From NCBI GenBank assembly GCA_030015575.1, contig JASDDO010000014.1:166503911-166567910 (forward strand): a DNA stretch of 64,000 nucleotides, given 5' to 3'. This document shows positions 31,241 through 43,993 of the stretch, piece by piece. The notes under the pieces were generated by a model. It saw only the letters and a program-made list of their open reading frames with translations. It made no database searches and had not been told where the DNA came from. Origin of the DNA: Agapanthus africanus (Eukaryota > Streptophyta > Magnoliopsida > Asparagales > Amaryllidaceae). How positions within the stretch are numbered: the first letter of the stretch is position 1; the number at the start of each line of letters is the position of its first letter. The position numbers and the translations under genes were made by a program.

Positions 31241-31970
31241 TATCTTTTTGGAGAGAGTGATTCCTTAACAAGCGGGTAAATTACCACGCTTAGAATCTTC
31301 CATACTAAACCTCTTTAGTATGGTGTCAATGTACCTGGATTAGGACAATCCCAACATCCGTTTAGATCTATCTCTATAGATCTTTATCCCCAGGATGTAA
31401 GAGACATCACCTAGATCTTTCATGGAGAACTTATGTAATAAGAAGAGCTTGACCGAGTGTAGCATAGGAACGTCATTTCCTATCAAGAGTGTGTCATCCA
31501 CGTACAATACGAGAAAGACAACCTTACTCTATACAACCTTCTTTTATATATATGGTTCATCCACATTTTTGATGAAGTCAAACTCTTTGATAGCTTCATC
31601 AAAACAGATGTTCCAGCTCCGTGATGCCTGCTTTAACTCGTAGATTGATTTAAGCAGCTTGCACACGCTTCCGCTGCTCCCACTGTCTACGAAGCCCTCT
31701 GGCTGTGTCATGTACACGCTCTCTTCTAAATCACCATTTAGAAAAGTGGTCTTGACGTCCATCTGCCAGATTTCATAGTCATGGTATGCAGCAATGGCAA
31801 GTAGGATCCTGATGGACTTAAACATGGTGACAGGAGAAAAGGTTTCATTATAGTTGACACCTGGTCGTTGACGAAAACCTTTTGCTACAAGTCTAGCTTT
31901 GAAAGTCTCAACTTTTCCATCTACACTAAATTTCTTCTTAAAGATCCACTTTCTCCCGATGGGTTTTACC
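31241..31970 (-). pseudogene. Copia B reverse transcriptase
   Basis: The minus strand shows AAYHDYEIWQMDVKTTFLNG and LEESVYMTQPEGFV, with KSIYELKQASRSWN, the core of copia RT. The YVDD region is recognisable near 31490-31510 (cctatcaagagtgtgtcatcc region, minus strand LYVDDTLL-like) but lies across stop codons. Frameshifts occur near 31540 and 31830. Confidence 0.88.
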
Positions 31971-31972
31971 CC

Positions 31973-32594
31973 TTAAGGAGCAACTTCCAAAGTCCGTACT
32001 TTATTGGTGTACATGGATTCCATCTCAGATCGCATAGCATCCATCCATTTCACAGAGTCTCCACTTGTGATAGCCTGATCGAAACTAGTTGGGTCATCAT
32101 CTTTCATGATGCAATCCTCGCTCCCACTGTCTATGAGAAAATCGTAGTATCTCTCAGGTAGGTGAGAAACCCTATTAGATCTGCGGAGTGGCTGAGGTTC
32201 GTCGGGGAATATTGAATCCTCTGGTTCCACTAAATCATCAGTTATAGTTTGTATAGCTAGAACTTCTTCCAGTTCTACCCCATTCCCACTAATTTCTTTC
32301 ACAAGAAATTCCTTTTCTAAAAAGGCGGCATGTTGAGAAACAAACACCTTTTGTTCCTCGGTATGGTAGAAGATATATCCATATGAATCCTTTTGGATAT
32401 CCCACAAACTTGCACAAAACAGACCTTGCCTCGAGCTTGTCCGGATTTTGCTTTTTAACATAGGCCAGACAACCCCATATCTTAACTCATTTAAGAGATG
32501 GTCTCTTCCCATTCCATATTTCATATGGAGTGGTAGGCACGGATTTAGTCGGAACTCTATTCAATAGGTATGCAGTTGTCTCAAGTGCATAACC
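31973..32594 (-). pseudogene. Copia B region between integrase and RT
   Basis: The frame from 32524 to 31973 contains SYGYIFYHTEEQKVFVSQHA, RRSNRVSHLPERYYDFL and DSVKWMDAMRSEMESMY. These are the usual integrase C-terminal region and the linker before RT in copia elements. Stops separate it from both neighbours. Confidence 0.88.
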
Positions 32595-32981
32595 CTAAAT
32601 GGAAATAGGTAACTCAGCATTACTCATCATAGAGTGCACCATATCTAATAGGGTGCGATTCCTGTGCTCCGAAACTCCATTGTGCTGTGGTGTATACGTA
32701 GGAGTAAGTTGAGAGAGAATCCCATTCTCTTTTAAATAGTCTCTGAATTCCGCGCTCAAGTATTCTCCTCTCCGATTGGATCGTAGGACTTTAATACTTT
32801 TACCCGTCTGGTTCTCAACTTCGTACTTATATTCCTTGAATTTCTTAAAAGATTCAGATTTGTGTTTCATCAGGAACACATGTCCGTATCTTGAGAGATC
32901 ATTGGTGAATGTAATGAAGTACGAAGAACCATTCCTGGCATGTGTAGACATAGGACCGCATACATCACTATGTATCAGTCC
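32595..32981 (-). pseudogene. Copia B integrase core
   Basis: FITFTNDLSRYGHVFLMKHK, KVLRSNRRGEYLSAEF and TPQHNGVSEHRNRTLLDMVH follow the catalytic core of copia integrase. The second acidic residue position reads SN rather than SD, so the D,D,E triad appears damaged. Confidence 0.9.
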
Positions 32982-33660
32982 CTAGAGTTCAGTAGCTCTT
33001 TCTCCGTGTCCAGTAAACGGAGTTTTGGTCATTTTACTTTTGAGACATGACTCGCAAGTGTCATAATATGTAAATTTGAACTGATTCAAATATGCATCTT
33101 TATGCAACTTAGCTAGTCTTATCGCATTGATATAACCTAGTCTACAATGCCACAAGAAGGCTTCGTTCATTTCTGAACTTTTCCTCTTGTGTGTGTTCTG
33201 TACGTTTAGAACTATGGTTTGAATCAGAACGTATATACCGTTACATAACGTACCAAACCCAATCAACACTTGGTTAAGAAAAATGTTCATAACATTATCC
33301 TCTAATAAAAAGTTATATTCTTCTTTATGCAACAAAGAAACTGATATAATATTACACATCATATTTGGTACGTAATAACAGTCATTCAGAATCATTTTAT
33401 TACCATTTGATAATACTATGTGATATTCACCAACTGCTTTGGCTGCAATAATTGCTCCATTACCTACTTTTAGAGACATATCACCCTTTCCCAGTTCTCT
33501 ACCTCTTCTTAGCCCATGTAACGAATTACAGACGTGGGATTCTGATCCGGTATCCAATACCCAGAACGTAGAGCAAACTGAGACACAGTTCTTGGTAACG
33601 AACACACCCGAAGAAGATGCATCACCATGCTCTTTCTTCGTTCGGGTTGCGTGGGAATCC
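32982..33660 (-). pseudogene. Copia B protease and GAG-pre-integrase zinc region
   Basis: STFWVLDTGSESHVCNSL is the protease active site (DTG). Further on, WHCRLGYINAIRLAKLHKDA and CESCLKSKMTKTPFTG form the HHCC region. The frame can be followed upstream through DASSSGVFVTKN to about 33660, the last trace of the gag C-terminus. Confidence 0.9.
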
Positions 33661-34574
33661 TAATGTTCCCCTATTCCTTGCTCAAACTTATGACAATCAT
33701 AAGAAAAGCGGAACCAATATTCCCCAGCTCAATATAATAAGCGGGTTCGGTCAATACATCCATATTATTATCTTGATTAAAGCGTGTCATGGTCGCTACC
33801 AGGAGAGAAAGAGAGAGAAGGAAACGCTTTAGCGTGCGCTCTTTGCAAGATTAGATTAGTTATTATCTTATCTAATCAGGATGGCTCCCACTGTTTTTAT
33901 CAAATCTTCCTTTAAACCATAAAAGGTAAGATTAGCCGGGATTAATTACACCTTACAAGTTCGGCAATCGGTCAGCCAGGTAGGTATTGGTACTCCGAGG
34001 AAGTTTCCCCATACTTTCACATGGAACTAATTAAATAACCTCTTTTCCGTAGGGCATCAGCCCGTTAACACCTTTCTTAGACACCTAATGGATCGGCTAA
34101 TTGTAAAGTGGAAAACTCTCCCAGGAGTAACACCTACTCGCAGTGGGTATCGGGATCCAACTATCTCATAGAAGGTATGAAATCTCATTGCAAATTTTAA
34201 CACTTGAAATTCCCAATATCTGTTTTTACCCCTAGCAACTTATAACCTTAACAAGGTTAACAAATCATAAGCGCTAGCCAAGTTCAACCCGTCATTTCGT
34301 GATTGAATTATACCCACCCATACGACCCTTAACAAGATCAACAAAGCCATATGACTATCCTAATCCAATCGTATCATATACGACAGATAAGCACTAATCA
34401 GCTACAGTACACTACGCCTTGAAAAGGTCAACAAACGCAACACGAATACTAAATAGCACTTATCTGAAATGACGGAGGGCTACGACTGGTTTTGAATAAA
34501 ACCTTTAACGTAATGAACTTGATATCGTTATAGAATCTAGTAATTTGAAAAGGAGTGTTTTTTGTAGCTTTTTC

Positions 34575-34860
34575 TAGTTTTGCTAAAGTGGTCACTCCCG
34601 ATGAAGGGATCTCGGCTCATTCCTCATCGAATGAGGTACTGGATATCCATTAAGGAGTACCATTATGCAAAGCAAGAACTAGAGAAGCTATTAAAACAAA
34701 ACCGAGTGGGTTGTAACATTTGTTAGTTTTGCTAAAGAGGTCACTCCCGGTGAAGGGATCTCGGCTCTTTCCTCTTCTAATGAGGTGCTAGATATTCATC
34801 AAGGAATACCATTATGCAAAGCAAAAACTAGAGCTACCTTTTAAAAATTTTGATTCTACA
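34575..34860. repeat. Tandem duplication, period about 148 bp
   Basis: Two units begin tagttttgctaaag, continue gtcactcccg and end with aataccattatgcaaagca-like sequence. They differ by several substitutions. Confidence 0.85.
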
Positions 34861-36034
34861 ACATCTTTAGGTTTCTTTTCTTTCCATTAATCTCATTAAT
34901 GAAGTACATCATTTATATTTCCCTAAACATCACAGAAAATAGAACATACACTTATGCCATCCGCATTCGCTACGGGGTCCCGTCATGCACCGTTAGATTA
35001 CTTAACTAAAGGCAGAGCGGGGGATGGACTAGCACGGGTGCAAAACATAAGCAACGTTTATTATATATATCATATATATATAGCATTCGTCTCACGCAGT
35101 TATATGATCACATCACAGAACTCAAGCATCAGAAGTCAACATATAAAATATTGGATATATTAGGAGGTCCGTGTTTTAAATTCAGCCAGTAATGAAAACA
35201 CGGATTTCACGGTCATGATGAATAGCCAAACCCACATCCCTAAACCCCTACGAGAGCGACAAGCAACCCTGCCAATTCTAAAGTTAGGAGACCCGATCTC
35301 GACTCGTCGAAATGGCCTCCACTGGATTCTAGAACCCGGTTACTTGTTATCCCCGCTTTGGGTCTATCCTAATGAGGAAAAGTAAATAATATACATCAAT
35401 AGTGAAATCATCCTCAACCTGGAAGTGTCCCGATAAAAGAATATTACATACAAATTTTACATGAATGAAAATTTAAAAACTCTGATCTCACGTAAAAAAA
35501 ACCCGGCTATTCAATCACGACGATCCAATATAACATATCACAGCAACACATAACATCACATGTCATCAACGTAAGTAAATATGCGTATCACAAACTCCGT
35601 TGACATATAGCAACAAGATCGGGGATACACCACATATTATACTTACGGTCGCAGAAAGAAATGAAAAACTACGATATTTAGAATACGCATTTCTTTAGAC
35701 ATCATAAACCCGGAATATCTCATATGCCGAATTTCATGCCTAACCTATAAACCTTGCATTTTAGTCTCAAATCGAAAAAACTTTTCAATAACTTAGTCGG
35801 GTAATTCAACAAGATTCCCAACTAAAATAATCAAATACTCGTCTGGATCTTTAGTAGATGGCCGTACCCCCGATGCTGACGAAGAAGTGCACTTAGGAGG
35901 AACACCGTGGCCGCGAGCACCCGAGTGAATGCTATTGGCAACGGGGTTCTCCTACAGTAGCTTGGTCGGGGCAATGGGGCATGGCTATCTAGTAGAGTTA
36001 TCCGGCGAGTGTTTGTGTATTATACGCGATTGCG

Positions 36035-36064
36035 ACGGAGTTTTGATCCGAATCAAAACTCCGT
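36035..36064. repeat. Perfect 13-bp inverted repeat with CCGA loop
   Basis: acggagttttgat, loop ccga, atcaaaactccgt. It lies in the leader of copia B, about 500 bp from the primer site. Confidence 0.9.
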
Positions 36065-36556
36065 GGCAATCGATCAACATAAACTAAAATGCTAGATTTA
36101 CAATTAGCAAACTAGTTTTCACAAAACTAATTAAATGTGGATTCCATATATTATACCACATATCAAACTTAAACCCGAAACGACGTTTAAAACATGACTA
36201 CGAACACTCCGAATAGCCCCTTAACAAAGTTAACATCATATGCAATTTGGGGCTAAACAAACATAACCTGAAACCCCCAAAACCAAGGCTACAGAACACC
36301 AAACAAACTCGAGCCCAAACCAACACATGGGGACCGGCCAGGCCGGCCAAAATGGGCATTTGGCTGGTGAGATTTTGGTGTTTGGGTCTCAATTTTGTTT
36401 GGTGTTCTAGTTATATCATATGCAACATTTTGTACCCGTTTAAAAAAATTTTAGAGACCATTTTGTAACTCGACAGAAACTTGGGTTTTCGGGTTACAGT
36501 TTCGGAGTTGTTTCGGTTTTGTGGTTTTACAAATATCGTCTAATCTTCTAGCTTTG

Positions 36557-36568
36557 ACTCTAATACCA
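36557..36568 (-). promoter_or_regulatory. Primer binding site of copia element B
   Basis: The minus strand reads TGGTATTAGAGT directly after the LTR end, one or two bases off the initiator tRNA-Met complement TGGTATCAGAGC. Confidence 0.85.
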
Positions 36569-37290
36569 TGAAAGTGTTTATGAGCACCACCACAGGGTTT
36601 TACAAGCATCAAGCATGCCAATTTAAAAAATTTCGGGGTGCTAATCAACACTAACTTAGAATCTAAACTAGATGATTAGGATTTAAGCTATGATATCATA
36701 AACTTTACACTAAGAGAAAGAAACTACAACCTTTGTAGACCGTGTCCTTCTCTTCAAAAGCTCCGTGTAGTAGTCCACAAGACTCCACTATGCTCCACTT
36801 GAAGTTGGATCGAGCTTTCTTTGCGATCTTCGTGCCGAAATTGATCCACTCGAAGCTCCGCTAATCCAAGTCATCTCTTCACTAAACTCTTTAGTGAAGA
36901 AAACACACTAGTTCAAATTGCTAATTCAAACTAGGATGGTGAAGTAGGGGTTCAAAACTCACTAAGGTTCTCACAAGCTCAAGGTTTCGCAACTCATGTG
37001 AGGGATTGAGTTTGGAGGTGAAGGATGAAGAAGATGGAGAGAGCTAGAGAGGAGAACTCATCATATGAGCCCAAGTGAGGAAAAATCACAAGTGTTGTGA
37101 AGAATGGCAACCCATTTGTGTTCACTTATTGAAGTATAGATATTTTCAAATATAAAAAATGAGCCACACTTCAATAATGCACACAAACAAATAAACAATG
37201 ATAAATGCCATGCTTCAACCCATGCTCTAAATATCTCCCATTTTCTACCTCCTTTTCTATTTTCTAAAAATAGAAAATCAACCATGCTTC

Positions 37291-37328
<38 letters not shown>

Positions 37329-38726
37329 TATATATATATATATCACATATATATTAATATATAAGTAAAGATAAGCAAATAATTAGTGAGCAATAATATT
37401 AGTTAATATATAATTATATCAAATATAAATATATATCATATTATTAAATCAACACTTGATTTAATAATCCGGTTAAATCGCATATAACCAACTAATATAA
37501 TTTATCTGTATATCACATTATCAAATCAACGCTTGATTCAATAATCCGGTTATATCACATATAACCTAACTGATATCAAATAACCGCCAGATTAGAATAC
37601 GGTATCACATACTCGTATTTAATCAGGCCCCCGCACATATCAGCATATGTGCCCTACTTCATTTCGCTTGAACTATGAAGCCTCTGTGTGGGACTCTAAA
37701 AACTCGTCAATATGCCAGCAGTAGGTGATGATCACATCAGTCACCCATAAGCCGTCAGCGGTACTAGATGGACGTAACGGCTACCCAGGTATTGAGCGAA
37801 TAGAAGATCAACAAGCAAGCTTGTCCAAACTCCCATGAAGCCTATAAGTAACACTTACCGTACATTCCGGTCTTTTCTTCTGATATGTCGCATATCAAGT
37901 CTAGGGATAGAATCGTCAGACTCTAGTAACTTGATAAGTCATGCCGATGTGTAGTTCATAACGGTTCGAGAAACTACCGATAACTTTTACCAGTAAATCC
38001 CATCAGCCCTAGTCAGGGACTTACTGTTATAACCAATCGAGCATAGCACAACATCAACTCCCAATACCGGGAGAGACGAAACCCCTCCTATCGCTCACTG
38101 CCTTCATGTGACTCGGGACTGTACCCAAAATCCACCTGTTTGCATGAATCCTTTGAGCCGTGATAGGGAGGAAATCAAAGAACGATGGGAACCACACAAG
38201 ACACTATGATGATCTCAGGTCTACAGACTAACCAGTACCAGTGTCACCAGAGAACTGCTATCTGACGATAGGTATGGTACCATCTAGGAGTTCTCGGTGA
38301 GTCATGTTCGGTGTACCCATTCTCTAATGAGTACATGTGTACAATCTTTGATGTCAAACAACAATGGTTATGGGATCAACCATAGCCCCATACAGGGTCA
38401 AGAAACGTACACACTAGTCGACTCTGGAATATCGATGCCCTGTCTCGATACTCTCTCGACTAAGAATAATTAAAGGATGTGCTTGTGGACTACACAAGTC
38501 CCAGTAGCATGATCCGCATCATAGTACTGGTAGTCAAGCAAACATCCTAAGGGCTTAATCAACATGTATCAGAGAAACTGTATAATAATACTAGTGTACA
38601 TGTTAAGATAAAGAGCAACCAGATAGCATACTATCATGTCGATCAAGAAAGTCCTCTATATATATGTCCAAGCATCCACTATATCATACAATAATGGCCT
38701 CTAGGGCATACTTATTCCTAATAACA
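36569..38726 (-). repeat. 5' LTR of copia element B
   Basis: The full 2.16-kb LTR: on the minus strand it starts TGTTATTAGGAATA (three extra bases against the family's TGTTAGGAATA) and ends CACTTTCA at the primer site. It holds a long TA repeat (37291-37343). It is the best reference copy for the interrupted LTR A. Confidence 0.92.
37291..37343. repeat. (TA)n microsatellite
   Basis: About 25 TA units with one GA interruption, in LTR B. Confidence 0.95.
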
Positions 38727-40600
38727 TTAACTTGAAAATCTTCGTACAATGAAATTAGAGTCGTTACACGTTACATCTGCTCAGTTTTTTTATTTAAAAG
38801 TGCTAAGCACTTAATTGGGCTCTGTTTGCTCTGTCTTTTTCCTTTATGCAGAAGTGTTAAACACTTATTTAGGGCTCTGGCGCTCACATGTGTATCATAT
38901 GAGGCACTCAGTTATGGGTACTGCCCAATCAGTGCTAAGCACTTGAGTCGTTTTGACTGAATATATAGTGCTGAGCACTTTTGTATGGCGCTCACGTGTG
39001 TATCGCGTGAGGCGCTAAGACGTGGGTGCTGCCTAATCAGTGCTAAGCACTTGGTATATCGCTCACGTGAGGAGTACGTGCGATGCTAGGGTGTAGGTGT
39101 TTCCCAATCAGTGCTAAGCACTCAGTCATTTTGACTGAATATTAAATGCTAAGCACTTTTACTTAGCGCTCACGTGTATTTCACGTGAGACACTGACCAT
39201 CTGTTTTGAGCGCTCACATAGGAAGCACGTAAGGCGCTGAATCCTTTGTTTGGGACATCCATGTAGGAAGCACATAAGGTGCTGAGATCTTTTTTTGGTA
39301 ATCTATTGGGCGCTCACGTGTTTTTCATGTAAGACGCTGAGTTGCTTTTCTTTTTTAGAGATTGAATCTCTGTTAATGGCATTTTGGCCATTAATGATCA
39401 CCAAGATCTTTATTTTGAAAATCTGGGATCAAGTTTTCTTTAAGAACTAAGTTTTTATGTTTTTTATAAGAACTAAGTTTTTTTATAGGGTTGAACTCTA
39501 TTTTTAGAGGAATTAAATTTCTAGAACCATAAGTTCTCTTCTACTTTTCCTCTTTTTTTCTAGTTCTTTCTCTTAGATTTTGAGTTTGAAGAACAAAACC
39601 TTCCCGATGAGAATTAAATTCTCAACTTGTGGGAAGATTTGCTTTGCAAATCTTGGATCAGAGGAAGAACTAAGTTCTTTTTATGAAAGGTTGAACCCTT
39701 CTTTTCTTTATACTAGGCGAAAGCGATATATTTTATCCCTACTTTTTCTTTACCTAAGGTTTGAAAGAATAAATAGATCTTCTTTGAAAGAGAATTGAAT
39801 TCTCAGTTACAGCTTCTCTCTTTTTTGTTTACAGAAGCTTATCAATGGGTTCATTTTTTTATTTTGAAGTCTCCCATCCTTTATATAGGAGAGTCAAATT
39901 TGTTAACTAGTTTGAGAAAATCTTTCATTTGAGAGATGCCAATTTATTTAATTGGCCTTGTTCGGGGGCTTTTATCCATCAATGGATCATTGATCTAGAG
40001 AATTTCTGTTTTACAGAATATGTTTTCTTGTTTTTAACAAGATTGGCGAAATATTTTCCCATATAGAGAATTTAATTCCGTCAAATCACCATTGGATTTT
40101 TTAATCCAAGGGTGCTCTGTTTAAAAGAGCACAATCTTTTTTTGTTTAGAAAGACCGGGGAAATATATTCCCAAAATGGAATTTAATTCTATTATTGGAT
40201 CCTTGATCCAACCGAGAATATCTTTCATATTTAGAAAGATTAGGGAGATATTTTCTCTTAATAGAATTTAATTATATTATTTGATGATTTATCATCATCA
40301 TTATATCTTTGATCCAACGGCTCTATTTAACAGAGAATATCCCAAGTTTTAGGAAATAATCCTCATATAGAATTTAATTCTACCTGCTTTAGTTTGGGCG
40401 CTGGCGCTCACAAGTTATGCACGTAGGTGCCACTTAAGAATTTAATTCTTATATATGACAGGCGCTCCTGTGCTTTGCATATTGGCGCTCACGTGAACTT
40501 TACGTGTGGCGCCACTATAGGATTTAATCCTATAAGACTGGCGCCGGCGCTTTCGTGAGGAGCACGTGAGGCGCTGTCTCATTCGATTTAACAGAGCTTC
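38727..40600 (-). repeat. Hairpin-chain element, locus 1
   Basis: About 1.9 kb built of consecutive short inverted repeats with arms of 6-9 bp and tiny loops. Examples: agagatt-g-aatctct, aagatttgc-ttt-gcaaatctt, ttctgt-ttt-acagaa, tcttgtt-ttt-aacaaga, ttggatt-tttt-aatccaa, ttggatc-ctt-gatccaa and ataggatt-t-aatcctat. The first 600 bp and last 250 bp add G-box (CACGTG) repeats in gcgctcacgtg contexts. A TATA-like sequence on the minus strand (near 39890) and the TGTTAAATCG edge at 40592, abutting an Athila gag, suggest an LTR in minus orientation. No coding potential. A relative lies at 53651-56754. Confidence 0.6.
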
Positions 40601-41387
40601 GACGAGATATTCAAGAAATTGCCACTCCTCCTCATTGGATTTTGACATGAAATGACATTGACAAATGGTTTCTAGCATTTATTTTGTCACCGGATTAACA
40701 CCCTCATATATGATTTGGCAAAGTTGCCATTTCTCGAATCCGTGATGAGGGCATTGGACAATAAGATCTTTGAACCTTTTAAAGCATTTCCAAAAGGGTT
40801 CGTTGGGAAGTTGGGTAAACTGGTTGATTTCGCTTCTAATACGGGCAGTCTTATAATTAGGATAAAAAAATTTAAGGAATGCCTTAACAAATTCATCCCA
40901 ACTGGTGATGGAATATGAGGAGGTGCTATAAAGCCACTTCTTCGCATAATCACACAAGGTAAAAGGGAGAATACATAATCGCATGGTATCCCCCGAAAGT
41001 TTGATGGTGCTCATCATTGCACATACGTTTTGAAATTTGGTTATAAATGTAGGCATTCTCATATTCAAGCCCGTGGAATTTGGGCAACAAGTTGATGAAG
41101 TGGGGTTTAATTTCGAAGTTATCCCCATTGGCTGGTGGAAGAGACAGACGCGTAGGAAGGGGTTCGCGTGTGGGGTAGCATCGGTCTTGGAGAGCGATGC
41201 GTGGTGGCGTTTGAATTTGTGCACCTAGAGGTGGTGGTTTCATGGTGTTGTTAAAACCCGGTGGAGGTCCGTCCATCTCGGGAGACATGGGTGAAGGAGA
41301 AAAAGAAGGTGAAGAAGTATCGACCTTGGAGTCAATAGTGAAAACGCGGAGTAAACAGACGCTAGAATCCTGTATCCAACCGAACAT
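40600..41387 (-). pseudogene. Athila-like gag, truncated
   Basis: A relative of the gag at 11881-12963. The start (MFGWIQDSSVCLLRV) is followed by PHFINLLPKFHGLEYENAYI, a one-base frameshift near 41060, then KFQNVCAMMSTIKLSGD, WDEFVKAFLKFFYPNYKT, EPFWKCFKRFKDLIVQC and, after a stop at 40679, CQCHFMSKSNEEEWQFLEYL. It ends at 40600 against the hairpin-chain element; knuckle and protease are lost. Confidence 0.9.
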
Positions 41388-42445
41388 GCATTAAGCGGGT
41401 TTAGTGCACGTGGCAGCGTGTGAGAAAGTGGTGAGAACGATTTTAAAAATGCTTTGCTTTGACAAGAATGATGGACGTAAGACTTGACACAACCAATCAC
41501 AAAATGCACAAATAGTCTCTAGAGCTAGGGTCACCTAGGTAAAATCACTAGACAACTCCTAGATTTCCAAAGGATAAGACGTAGAATAAATTCTCTATCG
41601 CCTTCTTATCAATCTTGTAGGCAGGTAACTGCCAGGTAAGTGGGAGATATCCGCTATACAAATCACCGAAATAGCGGGCCTAATTAAGTAAACCACTTGC
41701 CTTAGTCACACTTGCCTTAGACACCACAAGAAAAATATGGATAAGCAATACATTACCCATGACCCTCTCTTATCCTAATTAAGCACGATTGTCCTTAGAG
41801 GCTTGGCCTAAATATTTTTTATTAATGTAGGGTGATGCGTATGCTTGTTTGAGATTTTTGGGGCTTAGGAAGGGTAATGAACTCCCCACTTAATATGAAT
41901 TTAGGTTTCTTACCCCTTAATATCAGTTTAAATCATGCAAAGCAATAACACACAAAAATCTAAAACATGCAAAACGATATTTTTTTGTTTTTGGCACTGT
42001 TTGAAAAGAATTCTTCAAGTAGAACAGTTTATTGGAGTTTCAGAAGGGATGCCTGAAGATTAGAATGAGGATAGGGATCCCTACAATTGTCTTCACCAAG
42101 TCATCCGAAATGAAGAAAAGAACTCACTAGAAAAATTTAGAGATGAGATATCACGAAACGACCGCGGTTCCACCGCCTATTGTCTTCATTAGCCGCGGTT
42201 CCGCCGCCTTCTTTGGGCTAAACGCCCCAATTCTTTGGCACCGAACTCTTACTCCTCTGCTCTCCTGGTTCAAGCACTTGTATTCACCGTAAGCTTACCC
42301 AGATGCTCCAGATTACCTGCACAACTTGAACAAACATCATAAATCAAATCAAGATGCGGTTTATCATTTTTTTATTTTTTTATTTTTTTATTATTTATGT
42401 TTATGTTAGATCAACCCGAATAACAAAAATAATAAAGTTACTGTC
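41388..42445 (-). other. Leader of the second Athila-like element
   Basis: Non-coding stretch between primer site and gag. It shares the layout and several phrases with the leader at 12964-14074 (for example ctcctaga, gccaggtaagtgggag and gacaccacaa), confirming a common family. Confidence 0.75.
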
Positions 42446-42463
42446 TCCCCGACAGCGGCGCCA
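42446..42463 (-). promoter_or_regulatory. Primer binding site, tRNA-Asp type (variant)
   Basis: The plus strand reads TCCCCGACAGCGGCGCCA, two differences from the exact tRNA-Asp match at 14075-14092, 2 nt from the LTR. Confidence 0.85.
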
Positions 42464-42465
42464 TT

Positions 42466-43816
42466 TGATTGGTGTGAAAAAGTGAGCTTTTAGTGTTTCC
42501 TAAATACCGCAATCAATAACGGTGTCGTAAATAGCTAATCGATGGTAAGTACGGGTCGTCCACAGGGAGATGGTAAATTATTTATCTAGTTTTAGATGAG
42601 TTAATAGAAGAAAGGTTGGATTTTTATCGTTTTATACTAAAGAGGTTTGAAAACTTTATAAAAGAAGGGCTTGTAGGGTTCTTCGGATTGGATAGTTTAA
42701 AAGATGGTTTATATAAAAATATTCTTTTTATCTTCTTAATTAATTAATACTAGAGGAATAACAATGAATGTGGATTAGGGTGCTAAGAGAGATACTATGG
42801 ATTCTCTCTATTTACCCTTGTCCCTCCATTGATCGTTATTACACTAAACTCTTCAATCAAAGCAATCTTAACTAAACTCAAATCGAGGTCGCAACTTTCA
42901 TGAATTGAGGGTGCGTCCAAATAAGAGGGTTAAGGTTCCTTTTGATTAAAGTTTATAAAAAATTAAAATAATAAAGAGAATTGAAGGTAAATATCCATCA
43001 AATAAACTACCCACTCCTCAAAACCCTAACAAGCAAGAAAATTATTCGCTCATTAAATCAAAAAGAAAAGAGAAAAAGGTTAAGAAATATATTATAAAGC
43101 TAGATTTTAAGATCCCTTACAAAAAATAAGGTGTTTCTTTAATTAGCATCACCACTTCAGAATCAATGAGAAACAAGAAGGAAGAAGATGAAATCCATTA
43201 AGAAAAACAATTCAATTTAACTACTAAAATTAGATGCGAAGAAATAAATTGCAGAAAAATTAGGAGACAAGAAATAAAAATTACTCTACCTTTTATTAAT
43301 AAAAATTTGCATTACAGAATTTAATTGGCTAAAAGAAAAGTGCTAAAAAAACTAAAAACCCTAGATAATCTTTCTTCATTACTTCTCGGTCCTTATTTAG
43401 GTTCTGGAACTTGAAACCGTAGATGTCATCTCGATGTATGTGAAAAGACGATCATGATCATGAAAAATTTTATCAAACGGCCACGATTGGACCGCGGAAC
43501 CGCCCCCTATTGCTTAATATAGCTGCTAAACCGCCGCCGTTTGGTGAGATCGCGTCTCCAAATTTTTCTCTCTTTCTTCTCTCGATTTTAGGAGATCTTT
43601 TCGACGATAAAATCCTGAAAATATTGTTTTATTTTTGTAGTTGCGATAATCTTCAATTTGCTCCTAAATTTGGCAGATTTGAATTGGTAACTTGATTTGA
43701 TTTGGATCTCCTACTCATGTTTGTAGCCTTGAACTGATTTGTTACTTTAATACCTGCACAATATCTCAAATCAAATCATTAGTAGCATTTATTTTATTTG
43801 AGATAATATTCCAACA
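42466..43816 (-). repeat. 5' LTR of the second Athila-like element
   Basis: The plus strand begins TGATTGGTGTG next to the primer site. The far edge is taken at attccaaca (43816), giving 1351 bp, close to the 1280 and 1420 bp of its relatives, but no second LTR exists to confirm it. It shares aaataccgcaatcaataacg with the ends of the other two. Confidence 0.7.
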
Positions 43817-43993
43817 ATTCATTCACAAATAAATTACTTAATGGTTAAGAACTCATGGATATTTATTATGATATGCACCTTTAATTTCCAATTATATTAA
43901 TTATAATTTAAGAAACATATGACAAAATCTTTTTTTCACAAAAACCCACATATGTTCTTGAATTAAAAATAACACTATTTAGTAATTAATAAT
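43817..43993. other. Short AT-rich spacer
   Basis: 177 bp of AT-rich sequence ending in ATAAT, the left target copy of the next solo LTR. Not recognised. Confidence 0.6.

Larger units (their letters stand above)
33661..36556 (-). other. Copia B leader without gag
   Basis: About 2.9 kb between the protease and the primer site. Copia gag (with a CCHC knuckle) should be here but I see no trace in any minus frame. It contains an imperfect tandem duplication (34575-34860) and a perfect 13-bp hairpin (36035-36064). Nothing else was recognised. Confidence 0.7.
24905..38726 (-). mobile_element. Ty1/copia element B with a nested composite insertion
   Basis: Read on the minus strand: 5' LTR (36569-38726), primer site (36557-36568), a leader of about 2.9 kb without gag, a pol in pieces (33660 down to 30752, then 25978 to 25751), purine tract and a truncated 3' LTR (24905-25730). 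It is the same family as element A. A 4.8-kb composite is inserted in RNase H (25979-30746). It is inactive because of stops and frameshifts. Confidence 0.92.

Noticed and set aside
40715..41228. Plus-strand frames over the second Athila-like gag
   Set aside because: Antisense shadows of the gag pseudogene.
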